This document shows, in pieces, positions 46,463 to 58,657 of a stretch of 64,000 nucleotides of DNA (its first letter is position 1; each line of letters begins with the position of its first letter). This stretch comes from Tetragonia tetragonoides. Taxonomy: Eukaryota; Streptophyta; Magnoliopsida; Caryophyllales; Aizoaceae. Made by a program: the position numbers and the translations under genes. The notes under the pieces are model-generated. The model was not told the DNA's origin. It saw only the letters and a program-made list of their open reading frames with translations, and did not search any database. The DNA lies in assembly GCA_038025085.1 (NCBI GenBank), contig CM076153.1:22357001-22421000 (forward strand), written 5' to 3'.

Positions 46463-49400
46463 TGTAACACCCTGAATTTCCGTCAAAACCATTTAAAATC
46501 ACGAGTTGCAGCGGAAAAACCATAGAAATTCGAAGCTTTACCGTCGTATTTAATGTTCAAATTAAATACAAGGCTAGAAAGAAAACAAATGTTATAAATC
46601 CCCAAAACATACGTAGTAGATAATTAAATAATAACTATCTTCTTCAACTAACTTAAAACAATTAATCCAACTTAATAAAAATATTGTAATAGAAATATTA
46701 AACTTATTAATTCTCATGCAAGAGAATTAATCTCATTACAATAAATAAAATCCCAATATTAATAAAAGAAGTTCCAAACTAAACAATAAATACATGTTCT
46801 TAGAAGATATACAATCTTCTTGGGACGCCTTCACTAGCTCTACTCCTCGAGCTACAATCCTGTCAATCTACTCCCCCATATAGACAAATTCCATATAGGT
46901 TCATCATATGCCCACCATTGAAGAGAAATGGACAACAAACACAAGTAAAAAGAAAAACAACTAATTAGCGATGCTGAGTAATTCATAACCACATAATCCA
47001 TCTCAATCTCCAAATTAAGTCCACATGCTTAATCCAATAAAATAATAATCATGTTCTAAGAAAAGTAAAGACAACATGCTTTAAACTTAAAGACACAATA
47101 ATCACCAAATAATGAATCTCATTATTTATTATTATCCATTAGCCAAGTTCATTAGAGAGAAGAGAATCGTAAGAATGTCGGAACCAACCGCAGAAGGTTC
47201 AATAGGATCTTAGTCCCGTGCACAGTGGCAAAAGAGGGATCAACCGTCCCGGAGTATAGATGACTCCCGAAGTACTTCTAGATGTTCCTAAGTATGCATA
47301 CCCCCTCTCAACCCTTAGGTTTACAAGAACAGTTTCGTAATAAAAACTTCAATTGCCCAATTGCTTACTGTATGGATACAAGCTTTAACTAAATACATTG
47401 AGGCCATAACCAATGGAATCACTCAACGTACCAATGACAATTCCCATTTGCATCCTTCGGTGGATCCATTACCAAAGAAGTCTTAACTCTCAATTCAATT
47501 TAATATAGCGATCACATAACAAGTAAATCACATAATCTTGGCATTTCTCAAGTAACACAATATGGTTACAAACTTACAATTTCTGATGGCATTTTACATG
47601 AAAGTGTATCTAGGCCTTAACTCAAAACCACCTAGCTCAATAGTCAAGGTTCATTTCAACTTATTGAAGCAACATTCTTCTAATATGATTCACATGCTTA
47701 CTAACATGATACAAAGATAGCAATTTCAACTAGCCTCCTTCACAAAAGTTTTTCTCAGGCCGAGAATGGTTGAAAACATTCTCGGCCTGCAATCATTGTT
47801 TTTATTGTCTTTCTTTGTTGTTTGCTTCAGTTTTAGTAGTAGTTAGTTAGTTTTGATAATTTTGCTTAGTTTTAATAAGTTTGTCTCTCCGTTTGTGGGA
47901 GTAGTTCTACCCCTTTTTATGGGATCTTTAGTCTCTTCTTTTGTAAGAGTTTTATGGTTTTGCGGGAATGAAGATCCGGAAGGCTGCACAAATTTCTACT
48001 TCAACGAAGTTATACCAACCGTCGAGATCTCCGTCATAAAAGATGTTATTTCATCGATTATTATACATGGTTGGATTCCTGTCATGGTTTTGGAGCCTAG
48101 CATCAGAAGCGAAATTAGTGAGTTGAAGAAGAAATTTTGTACTATTATTTTAGATCTTTTATTGGTTAGGAATGATTGTTGTTGTATATGCCGCTATTGG
48201 GCTATCAATCAATGATAATTCCCCCTCCCCGTTTCCATAAAAAAAAAAAAAAAAAAAGATAGCAATTTCAAGCTATATTCCAATTGAACAATTATTAACA
48301 TAATTTTCGTTCAATAACCAATAATAAAACATGCATCTCCTCACATGAATATTAATCCAGTAGACATTGCTACACAAGTGAATTTCCAACATTATACATG
48401 CATTCACTAACATATAATTCTATACGAATTATCACAAGGAAATAAACATCAATTATCCCTTTTCAAAATACTCACAAGTCCAAATACGAATTCACATTCT
48501 TAATCCAATACTAGACAAATGAATACAAATCCCAATAGATATGAATTATGACAAAGCGATTACATAATTCATATAGACATGAATTACCTTTAGCAATAGG
48601 CAATCACAACAATCAATAATGTAAGCTCCTTACGTTCAAGCGCGATCAACGAGTCCTAACAAGTCCACAATATAACAATAGTCAATACCTTGACTTCTAA
48701 ACCACTTTATTAAACTTTAAAGATGATTTAGTAATCTTAATTGAATTAATTAAGTTGCTGGAATTTCAGTTACTCATTCGTGCTCAAAGTTTCCAAAAAC
48801 CAATTTACATAAACCAAATTAGGAAACTTTTCAAAACCCTAAACCAAGTCAACAAGTCAAAAAAAGTCAACACCCAAACAACATCACCATGACCACCAGT
48901 GGGCTCCACCACCAGTAGACCCGCTGGTGGCTGGTCGCCGGCGGCATCCACACAGCCGTGCCTACGGTTTCTCTTTCTTTCTTTTTTTTTTTTTTTTTTT
49001 TTTAAATCAAATTTACAAAACCCTAATCTAACTAAATCTATAATTAATAAATTTCCAGATTTAATTAAATAACAAAGATCTAACCTTTTGAACTCAAACT
49101 TGATCCAATTTTTCAATAAAAACCATAAACCAACCCTAATCATGATCCTATCATGCAAAATTAATAGAATCTAGCAAACCCTAGGCAAAACTAAATTAGG
49201 GTTTACTGATACAAAAATTAGGGTTTATAAACTCATACTTGAATTGAATCTAAAAGCTTTTAATAATCAAAGGAACAAATTTAGAATAATTACTTGAAAA
49301 TTCAAAAGATTAAAACTGAGCAATGAATTGTGAAAAGTGATGAACTTTCGCCTTCTTTTTGCTCTTGGAATTTCGGCCGTGTGAGTGAAGAGAGAGAGAG

Positions 49401-49836
49401 AGCGTTCTTTTTTCTTTTATTTGGTAAATAGTCAGTGAAATTTCGAAGCTGAGTGTATATAGGAGCCCAAATAAACTCCTTCCTTAACTCAACTTAATTA
49501 TTCTTTCCTAAAAACACTCCTAACTTCTCTCCGCTAACCAAATATTTAGGAAACAAAATTTTGAAAAAAAAAAAACCCTGATTTATTGCCCATGTTTTCG
49601 GCTCTTGGCCGAAAATAATGGCCTTGATTATTTTTGGCCAATCCGAAAATAACCAAGCCCAATCCCTTTCTTTTATTTTGGCCCAATTAATTTAATTAGG
49701 TCCAAAACCCAAAACCCAAAAATTAGTTAGCCACTTTAAACATTTATGAGCCCAATTAATTATTTTAAATACGAAATTGCATTTTCCTTTTTAAGTAATT
49801 ATAATTCTAAAATGAATAATAATACGGGGTATTACA
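46463..49836 (-). mobile_element. Family A LTR no. 3, with a retroposon insertion
   Basis: Plus-strand ends are TGTAACACCCT and GGGGTATTACA. Without the inserted retroposon and its duplicated target it is about 2.83 kb, matching LTRs 1 and 2. It serves as 3' LTR of the internal region at 49,837-53,530. Confidence 0.88.
47730..48254 (+). mobile_element. Poly(A) retroposon (LINE end or SINE)
   Basis: Flanked by the 17-mer AAAGATAGCAATTTCAA (47,713-47,729 and 48,255-48,271) and ending in an A run on the plus strand (about 48,239-48,257). These are marks of target-primed insertion. Near its 5' end is a perfect 13-bp hairpin (47,756-47,768 with 47,777-47,789, CAGGCCGAGAATG arms). A 120-codon open frame inside matches no LINE protein I know. 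It is either the 3' end of a 5'-truncated LINE or a SINE. Confidence 0.82.
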
Positions 49837-50108
49837 TCCTTACCCCTTAAAAGAAGTTTCGTCCTCGAAATTTAGGATCACCACCAAAGTGAAGCTAATT
49901 CCAAAAGGCGAAGTTTTTCCACCACACTTTCAAAGTTCAATACACAACATGTAACTCGAAAGTTTAAAACGTTTTCCGCAACTTTTCCCAAATAACAAAA
50001 TGAGCATGATGCAATTCAATGCAATGAGTTTTCCAGTCTTTGTTTCTTTTCTTTTGTGAATTGTTACACCCTTCCCCCCTTAAAAAGGTTTCGACCTCGA
50101 AACTAAGG

Positions 50109-50408
50109 TTAAGTACCTTGTTCGAACAGTTGAGGATAACGCTTGCGCATATCAGCCTCAGTCTCCCAAGTCGCCTCTTCGACTTTGTGGTTATCCCACA
50201 ACACTTTCACAAGATTGATCGTACACGCACGAGTTTTCTTCGTTTTCTCGTCTAGGATCCTCACAGGTTTAGTTCGCTCCTCAAGGACTCGAACTGGTTG
50301 CTCTTCATAGGTAAGTGTGTCGTCTAACACTACCTTTTCCGGGTTCAGTACATGACTCGGATCATGGTGATATCTCTTGAGTTGTGACACGTGGAACACA
50401 TCGTGCAA
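50109..50408 (-). pseudogene. Integrase tail plus chromodomain
   Basis: [15 protein letters not shown], then PVRILDEKTKKTRACTINLV and KVLWDNHKVEEATWETEADM, followed by RKRYPQLF. This chromodomain is the module that guides chromovirus integration to heterochromatin. It is continuous with integrase but separated from it by a TAA (about 50,411) and a TGA (about 50,457). Confidence 0.9.
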
Positions 50409-50456
50409 TTACTCCAAATCCATAGGCATAGCAAGCCTATAAGCGACCTCTCCAAT

Positions 50457-51415
50457 TCATTCAAGAATCTCATAGGGTCCAATGTACTTTGTGCTAAGCT
50501 TCCCTTTACGCCCAAATCTCATAACTCCACGAGTAGGCAATACTTTGAGAAGTAACTTCTCACCAACTTGGAATTCCTCCCTTCGTCGATGTCGATCTGC
50601 ATAGGCTTTCTGTCTATCTTGTGCAGCTTTCATCTTCTCTTGGACAAGTTTCACTTGATTCACAGTATCTTGGATAAACTTCGGACCCAAAACAAAGGTC
50701 TCACTTATGTCGTTCCAACACGTAGGAGATCGACACTTTCTCCCATACAACACCTCGTAAGGTGCTCTACCAATGCTCGCATGGTAGCTATTGTTGTAGG
50801 AGAACTCAATCAAAGGCAAACTCTTTTCCCAAGAGTCCTTCATCTCTAGAGCACAAGCTCGCAACATGTCCTCCAATGTCTGAATAGTACGCTTCGTTTG
50901 ACCATCTGTCGCAGGATGAAATGCCGTACTAAATTTCAACTTCGTACCAAAGGCGTCTTGTAATTTGCCCCAGAAGTTTGACAAGAATCTCGTATCCCTG
51001 TTTGACACAATATCTTTAGGTACTCCATGTAACCTCAAGACCTCTTTCACATAAGCTTCAACGAGTTGGTCCATCGACCAAGTCTTCTTCATTGCAATGA
51101 ATCTCGCCGTTTTGGTCAGTCGGTCGACAATAACCCAAATAGTGTCCTTTCCAGACCTCGTCTTTGGTAACCCAGTCACGAAATCCATCGAGATTGAATC
51201 CCACTTCCATCTAGGAATTTCTAGTGATTTAACAAGACCTCCAGGCCTCCTGTGTTCGATCTTCACTTTTTGACAAGTAGGACATTTTGCCACATACTTC
51301 GCACATTCTCGCTTCATGTTCATCCACCAAAACTGAAGTTTCAAGTCTTTATACAGCTTATCACCTCCCGGGTGAACAGAATACGCAGTTCCATGCGCCT
51401 CATCTAGAATTGCTC
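50457..51415 (-). pseudogene. Integrase, family A (active-site mutant)
   Basis: The HHCC zinc-binding part (AHGTAYSVHPGGDKL, AKCPTCQKVK) is partly in another frame after a one-base shift near 51,415. The core has SMDFVTGLPKTRSGKDTIWV (first Asp) and continues to GPYEILE, where CGA has become TGA. The second catalytic Asp is Asn (VSNRDTRF) and the catalytic Glu is Lys (TDGQTKR), while the plus-strand copy at 25.7 kb has SDRD and QTER. The enzyme is dead on several counts. Confidence 0.9.
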
Positions 51416-52440
51416 TTTTTCAGCTCGTCATTATCTAGTACACACCAACGCCCCTTCATCTTATTCGTACCATCATCAAGGATCTCAAAATCAGGATGCT
51501 TCCCATCCTTTATCTTGACACGTACTTCCTCTAGAAACGGGTCATGAACTTGCAATTGTCGGATCTCATCATAGATCGACGGTCGCACTACAAGTGTATT
51601 CAGCAACACTGCAGTTTCACCTTGTTGAACAACTTCTAGATCCAACTTCCTGAATTCCTCACACAAGTCATACGGTAGTACCATCATGTTATTCATAGTG
51701 TGCAAAGTCTTCCTACTCAACCCATCAGCCACTACATTGGCCTTTCCCTCGTGATACTGAATATCCAGATTGTACTCAGATATCAACTCGAGCCATCTTC
51801 GTTGCCTCATATTCAACTCCTTTTGAGTGAAGATATACTTCAAACTCTTGTGATCTGTAAAGATCTTGCAACGAGCTCCATACAAATAATGCCTCCAGAT
51901 TTTCAAAGCAAAAATCAAAGCAGCGAGCTCCATGTCATGAGTAGGGTAGTTCTTCTCATGCACTTTCAGCTGGCGAGAGGCATGAGCAACCACCTTTCCA
52001 TTCTGCATAAACACACACCCCAACCCATTCTTAGATGCATCACTATACACCTCAAATCCTTCCCTTCCAGACGGTAAAGTCAACACTGGTGCCGTTGTCA
52101 ACCTCTTCTTAAGCTCTTGGAAAGCTTCTTCACATTGTTCAGTCCACTTGTACTTCATCTCCTTTTTCATCAAATTGGTGATAGGTCTAGCTACCTTGGA
52201 GAAGTCTTGCAAAAATCTCCTGTAATAGCCAGCCAACCCGAGGAAACTTCTCACCTCAGTCACACTTTTCGGAGCAGGCCAATCCATGACAACCCGAATC
52301 TTAGAAGGATCAACTGAGACTCCTTATATAGAGATAATGTGCCCAAGAAAAGCAACACTCTCTAGCCAAAACTCACACTTTGAGAGTTTAGCGTAAAACT
52401 TCTCATTCCGCAACACCTCCAGAATAGTCCTCAGCGATAT
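51400..52440 (-). pseudogene. Reverse transcriptase end and RNase H, family A
   Basis: [20 protein letters not shown] and ESVAFLGHIIS, a stop (SI*), then [20 protein letters not shown] and [19 protein letters not shown]. RNase H follows: [48 protein letters not shown] and [13 protein letters not shown]. The acidic catalytic residues are kept. The RT palm with the (Y/F)IDD box is deleted; the RT thumb is fused directly to the protease end. Confidence 0.9.
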
Positions 52441-52813
52441 CTTTTGTTCACTACAATCGATTCTTGCTTTGTACTTACTAAGCCAGTTCATACCTAGAAT
52501 AACATCAAAATCTCCCAATTGAAACTCAATCAGGTCTGCAGGCAATTCAGACCCCTGCAATGTTCACTCGAACATTGGGATGTATTACTCTACGCAATAC
52601 CACCTTCCCAGTAGGAGTGGCTATACTAGTCTCTAAAGGTTCTGTAATAGTTGAGCCTTGAAATTCCCCATGTTTCTTAACAAAGTTTTTAGATATGAAT
52701 GAAGGTGATGCTCCAGAATCAAATAATACATAGGGAGGCAAAGAATTTACAAGGAACGTACTAGTCAACACATCGTTTGCCGCATCAGCCTGTACTTGAT
52801 TCATCACAAACAA
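52440..52813 (-). pseudogene. Aspartic protease, family A
   Basis: LVNSLPPYVLFDSGASPSFI contains the DSGAS active site of retroviral-type proteases, followed by VNIAGV in one frame and DVILGMNWLSKYKARIDCSE in the next. The split between two overlapping frames indicates a frameshift near 52,550. Confidence 0.88.
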
Positions 52814-53189
52814 ATGACCTCCATTCCTGTTCTAGTTGCCATTATTGTTCTGAACATTTCCAGCCTGTCCATTCAGCTCATTCTGCCGATTACCACCCTG
52901 GTTGTTCCCATTTTGACCCTGAGCTGCAGGAGCTTGAACATTGTTGTTTCCCCCACCATTATTCACGGTCTTGCCCTTCTGAGGACAATCAAAAGAACGA
53001 TGCCTCAACTCTTGACAAGTGAAGCACCTATACTTATTTCCAGCACAATCAACCCCTGGGTGATTCTTATTGCATCTCTTGCAAATGTGGGGTTTGCCCT
53101 TCCAACCCCCATTATTCTTATGGCCATTCCCGTTGCCATTCTTGCCATTCCCATTCTTGGAATTCCCACCTTCATTGTAATTATTCCCC

Positions 53190-53220
<31 letters not shown>

Positions 53221-53517
53221 AAACTTTTTCTTCTTCTCACCACCACTACCCTTATGGTCATCAAACTTTCTCTTCCTCCCAGACACCTCCTCTCGTTGCT
53301 TGTAAATCGCAGCTTGATTCGCAGCACGATTGTAGGCCTCTTGCACAGTTTGACACTTAAAACCTCCAAAAGACTCGCGCATTGTCCAGTACAACCCATT
53401 CTGGAATCTACGGGCCCTTTGCTCTTCTGTAGAGACTAATTCTCCAGCACAACGAGCAAGGTTGTCAAACTTTTCAGCATATTCCTGAACAGTCATCCTT
53501 CCTTGGATAAGGTTCAA
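52805..53517 (-). pseudogene. Gag C-terminal part with zinc knuckles, family A
   Basis: MNLIQGRMTVQEYAEKFDNL, RRFQNGLYWTMRESFGGF and YNRAANQAAIYKQREEV are capsid C-terminal sequence. After a lysine run the frame shifts. The alternative frame gives an Asn-rich tract encoded by a CAA/GTT repeat (53,190-53,220), then CKRCNKNHPGVDC and CFTCQELRHRSFDC zinc knuckles. In the second knuckle Arg replaces the usual Gly before His. The N-terminal part of gag is lost at 53,530. Confidence 0.85.
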
Positions 53518-53592
53518 GAACTCGTTATTTCATCCCGAGTAATACCCCGTATTGCCCTTTCCTGAAATATACTGTTTATCACAAATATATAT

Positions 53593-53870
53593 AGGTGGAG
53601 GTTCCTATACAAACCATCCTTACAAACCGTACAAACTCAATCTAAACCGTTGAATTTAAAGATCAAAGACCCAGATCTATTTTAAGGAAAAAGAGGACAT
53701 GCTGGTTATTTTTTTGGTTAAGTGGGGGCATTTTCGTCTTTTCGGGCGTTTTTCTCGTTTTACTTATTTTTCCTCTCTTCTCACTCTGTCTCCCACCAGC
53801 AGTTCATCCATGGCTGCCACCAACATTTTCTCTCTCCTCTCCGGCGGAGTCCCTCTCTATCTCTCTCCTC

Positions 53871-53933
<63 letters not shown>

Positions 53934-54686
53934 GTTGGTCTTTCTCTCTTCTTCACCAGAAAACTCCATGGTTGCCGCCCACCATTCCACTGTTGGTTTC
54001 CCTTGCCTCCAACGAGTACAGAGAACACGACGGTGGCCATTGGTGGTCGAGTGGGGGCTTGCGGAGGCCATTGGGGTGGTTAGGGTTGGTGGTGGAGAGA
54101 GAGTGAGAGTTGTGTTTGTGAGTGGAGGAGAGAGAATACGAAAAGGGGGTGGGCGGTTGTGGCGGTTGATGCGGTGGTGGTGGTGAGGCAGCTACATTGG
54201 TGGTTGTGGAGGGGTGGTGGTGGAGGTGGGGGGTGGGCGGCAGTAATGGTGGCGGTGGCAGCAATGGTTGTTGGAGAGGAGGGGAGAGAGTGAAGGTGGG
54301 GGTTGTTAACTCTAAATTCATCAAATTATAAATTAAATTCGAGAAAAAGTTGATGAATTTATGAATTTACTGTTTTAAATTTGATGAATTTACAATTATT
54401 GAACGATGAATCTACAATGAAATTACAAAACTTAAACTTTTTTGATGAAGCGTGATTATATTATAATGAAGCTGTAATTTTATATTAATGAAGTTGCGGT
54501 TTGATTTTAATGAAGTTGTAATTTTATGTTAATGAATTTGTAATTTTATGTTAATGAAGTTGTGCTTTGAATTTTAATGAATTTATGATTTACCATGACC
54601 GTCAGATCAAACTGATCTAAGGGCTCCCTTAATTAAGGGGTTTGTATAGTTAGTATACTAAGTGAGGTTTGTATGTGACCCTTCCC
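53593..54686. mobile_element. TA-associated TIR element (1.1 kb)
   Basis: Flanked by ATATAT on both sides. Left end is GGTGGAGGTTCCTATACAAA and right end, reversed, is GGGAAGGGTCACATACAAAC, an imperfect TIR. CCGTTGAATTTAAAGATCAA near the left and GACCGTCAGATCAAACTGAT near the right form a second inverted pair. The centre has a (CT)n tract (53,876-53,930) and GGT/TGG-rich simple sequence with no real gene. Confidence 0.6.
53876..53930 (+). repeat. (CT)n microsatellite
   Basis: Uninterrupted CT units, about 55 bp, inside the TA-associated element. Serine/leucine-repeat frames across it are artefacts. Confidence 0.95.
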
Positions 54687-55800
54687 ATATATACATTGAT
54701 TGCTCTAATCTAATGGCCTAGACTACACGCAAGAATTGAACTAGGTGGCGACAAAATTGTAATTAAACTGAAATATAGGTCGTGGTTTTTTACTCTTTTT
54801 CTCCCTCCTTTTTCAGACCCGCAGGAGAGAACAGAGAAGAGAGACTACGAGGGAAAAGAAGCGCTTCATATGGGAGATTAATGTCGAAGGAGAGAGATTA
54901 ATCTCAAAGGAGAGAGATTGAAATTGTTGTGCTTGGTTTAGATTTTCGATTCTAGGTATAGTTTGATCGAATTTTTTACTTTCTTCGATTTTGTATGTTT
55001 AATTTTTGTCTACATTCGATCTCTAGGATTTTTTTTGTTGTCTATGTAGATTTCTACATTTATTTTTGGTTGTCTATATTCAATTTCTAGGTTTTCAACA
55101 AATTTGTACTCATCTTTTCTGTTTTGTTGTTAAATTTGTACTCATCTTAGTCCGTTTTGATGTTGTACTAGTTAACATCTCATGATTTGTAATTGAAATT
55201 TCGAGCTAGTTTTTGTTCTGCTATAGAACTGACATGCTCTTGTTAAAGAGTTCTATCAATCCAAATAAACTGCTTGATTTACTATTGCCAAGCAATTTGA
55301 CATAAAGTTCACAAATCAGAGGGACATGTTGTATCAGGTATGTCGTTTTTCTTTCCTCATCAATTGGGGTAATTCTTCTATATCTGTTTGGATTGTCAAA
55401 TAGATGATGATTAGGGGGGGGGGGGGGAATGTAATCATGTAAAGAAGCTGGAATCAAGGCCTCTTGGCTTGAAACTCAGAACTCAGAAGATGCGATAATT
55501 GGTGAAGAACTGTACCACATTTTTTGTGGCACAACATGAACTTTATACAGTATTTTGATTTTAGACATATATATAGTGAGAGTTTGACTTTTAACTAATC
55601 AAGCAGTTTATTTTCGATGTTGTACAGTTGTACTAGTTAGTTGTACTAGTTAACATCTCTTGTTTATTCATTGATATTTAGTTGATGATGTTAATTTTGG
55701 TTGTGATATTTTGTAAAATGAGATACAAATTTTGATTGTTTTGGTTTATATCTATTATATAAGATTGGGAAAACAGAAGAATGATTGATGAGGTTCTGCT
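54687..55800. other. Unassigned DNA left of the AAGTGACCC region
   Basis: 54,800-54,960 is purine-rich (GAAGGAGAGAGATTAAT repeated) and looks like a transcribed leader, followed by AT-rich, intron-like sequence with TTTTTGTCTAC-type words. A G run (about 13) lies at 55,415. No protein-coding exon was recognised. Confidence 0.4.
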
Positions 55801-58584
55801 TGGACATTATAAGTGACCCTGTATAGTATTAAAAATGACCCTTGACTCCTTTTAAAGTGACCCCTAAATCTTATTGCATGTTCTACTAGCTCCTTTCAAA
55901 ATGACCCTTCAATCCTAACTCCTTTTAGTTTGTCAACTATTTTTCTCTACCAAAGTAGCATTGTTTATTTCTTTTCTAGCAAAGGACCGTCAATAAATTG
56001 GCGTGGTAATTTCTGCACATTCTATTAATGATAGTTGTGACGAAAATCATATTATGATTTTATTGTTATATTAAAGTAACCCATAACTAAGCTGGAGGAA
56101 CCCCTACTTTCTGAATAAGTTACCTTTTTTTGTTCAATTTTAATGTTTGTTATGTTGATATTGACATTGTTCATTTATTATTCTTTAAATGGCCCTACGT
56201 AATCTTAGATGTGAACTTTCTCTCCTTTGAAAGTGACCCCTCAATCCTTGGTTTGTTTTGGTGATCGAAATAACGACTGTCAGAATTTCTTTTTCTTTGA
56301 CAATCCCTTAGTAAGTTCATTTGTTCAGTACTTCTTATTATTCTCACTGTGTTTTGTTCTCCCAACTGTCTTAACTTTATATTATTTGGATGCCCTTGCT
56401 TGCATCCCTCTTACTTGGTTCCACCTACACTATGATATTGGAAGGCTGAGAATGGGAAAGTACATTAAAAAACTTCTACTGCTTATATTTTTAAATAGGA
56501 GTTATTTCTAATTATATTAGAATCTTAAGGTGAAAGATTATTTGGTGATGAGTCTGCTTGTTACTCTTTCACTTTTGTCATAGAATTATTTGATTGGGTA
56601 CATGGCATAAGGTTTGATTTTCTTATTGTCATGTTTTGAGCAATGTCGATTAGGGGCTCTTGTTTTGCAGGTTTTTCAAAGCAAAAATAAAGTGGGAAAG
56701 AGGGGCTCTTGTAGTGACCCTGCACAAGTTTAAAAGTGACCCTACACAAGTTAAAAAGTGAACCCTCTCTGTGTTACAAGTGATCCCTCATACTCTGATC
56801 TCTTTCTCTTTATAAAGTGACCCTTCAGTTTTATTGTAGTGTACATGCAATTTTTAGTCATTTAGTTAGTTTGTATATGTGACATGATGCTTCTGCAGTA
56901 CACCTCTACTCTAGTTGGTGTGTTGGATGACTGCCAACACTGTGCACTTATCAAAATTGGTATAACATTTTCTCAACTCACATCTGGTGTGACATGATGC
57001 TTCTTCAAGACTATTTACTGATGAAAAGGATGCTTTTAGGAGACTATTGGGACCAGTTGTGCATGCTACATAGGTGTTGGGTTATTATTTGATGAAATTA
57101 TGAGTTCGACCAACCTTTTTACTAATTTGATGCACTACTCCTATACATTAATGCTAGATAGATCATCCCTCCTTATTGCTCAAGGACTAGTAGTTCAGTT
57201 AGTGTATGCAGAAATTGACCCTACAAAGTGTTACAAGTGACCCATCCCCATCTTTAAATTGACCCGGACCTTAACCTTTTTTGCTGTTTATCCTTAATTT
57301 TTAGTTTGTTAATATTGGCATTGTTTTTCACTATTTTATAAGTGACCTTACACTGTCTGATAAGTGATCACTCCCTTCTTTTTTTTTCTTCCTGAAAGTG
57401 ACCCCTCAATCTTAATGCACATTATTCAGAACTCAATAGTAACAATGGTTAAATTCTTGGTGTTGTTCATAAGCTTTTCAAATAGCTTTTTGATCACCTA
57501 TATATTATAGCTTGAATGTTAGCTTTTAAGTGTTTTTGTCTGATTATGAAATGATGGATTTGTAGTATCTTGCAAAATGGACGTATTTTTCATCGTGAGA
57601 GTTTGTACGCTGTGCTAGGTGCAACAAAGAGCGTAGTGTTGGTCTACAAAAGAAAGTCGTGTTCTTCATGATGCTATGTTGGATCAAGATTGGAAGTGTT
57701 CTGATCATCCACATATCAGGTAATTCTTACACCCAGTTCAACAAAATTTAGCCTTTCATAATCTGCAATGTAAAACTAGCAACTTATGATCATTATTAAT
57801 ATAAATACTGACATGGTTTGTAGATTATGAATACTGTTTGATACCCACGAATTTTCAAATATGTAGAGCTTATTCTACCATTGAGTGATTATGTGTCTTA
57901 ACCTTGGTGAATATAAAAGGAGGAAGTGCAGGGATGAATAATGATGTTGAATTGTTCCTGTTATTGTTGTTCTTGCTGATTTCAGCTGAAAATTTAGAGT
58001 AACTACTATGTCTTAGAAGATCCCTTTTTCTGTCATCCAATGTTATAGGTGTACATTTCTGTTGTAGATCCTCTACATGTTCCTTCCCCGATTCTAGTGC
58101 CTCTGCTACTATTGGGGCTATAAGTCCAGAAGTTGTGGTTTTTGGTGGGCATCGACAATTAATTATGTGAATCAATATAATAATTGATGCTCAGTTCTGA
58201 ACTTGTTGTTGTTGTATGTGTGGGTGTTATATATTGGTATAGAGTGTTGTATATACAAGGGGTCAATACTGCTTATACAGAGCGTCACTATTGCTTATAC
58301 AGAGGGTCACTATTATGTGTGCATGGGGTCAGTATAAAGAGACCTAGAAATAGGTAACAAGTCACCTCTTTAGTGCATACATTGATAGTTGATTGTTCCC
58401 CATTTATCTTCTGTAGTGTTTTATTGATTGTGTTTATTTTAGACAATGCATAATGGTCTATGATGCACACTGTCATTTACTTTTTGATAACTAAAAATGA
58501 CCCCTTGTACAACCAAAAGTGACCCATTCAAAAAAGCTAAGTGACCAAAGCTATATCACTTGGTTTATCGTGATTATTCTTTAA

Positions 58585-58657
58585 AGCCTATTAGCTCAAA
58601 TGGTAGAGCATGGTGCATTTACATGGCACGTGTGTAGGTTCAAATCCTACATAGGCT
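58585..58657 (+). tRNA. tRNA-like sequence (probable pseudogene), copy 1
   Basis: 73 nt with a perfect 7-bp acceptor stem (AGCCTAT/ATAGGCT), a D arm GCTC-AAATGGTA-GAGC, and a T arm GTAGG-TTCAAAT-CCTAC. The A box (TAGCTCAAATGG) and B box (GGTTCAAATCC) are intact. The anticodon arm does not form the standard 5-bp stem with a 7-nt loop, so no anticodon can be assigned. Confidence 0.5.

Larger units (their letters stand above)
49837..53530 (-). mobile_element. Family A chromovirus internal region, most complete copy
   Basis: Minus-strand order is gag (truncated), zinc knuckles, protease, RT end, RNase H, integrase, chromodomain, then the polypurine region adjoining LTR 3. The protein order and C-terminal chromodomain place it among Ty3/gypsy chromoviruses (Tekay/Del-like). 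No 5' LTR or primer site remains; gag is broken at about 53,530. Confidence 0.88.

Noticed and set aside
47853..48215. 120-codon frame in the poly(A) retroposon
   Set aside because: No recognisable LINE or host protein motif; insufficient to call a gene.
53535..53560. Possible LTR start TAATACCCCGTATT next to the truncated gag
   Set aside because: Only about 14 bp resemble the family A LTR start, and the following sequence does not match; too short to call.
53699..54324. Ser/Leu-repeat and Pro-rich frames around the CT tract
   Set aside because: Produced by the (CT)n repeat and TGG-rich simple sequence; no homology or exon structure.
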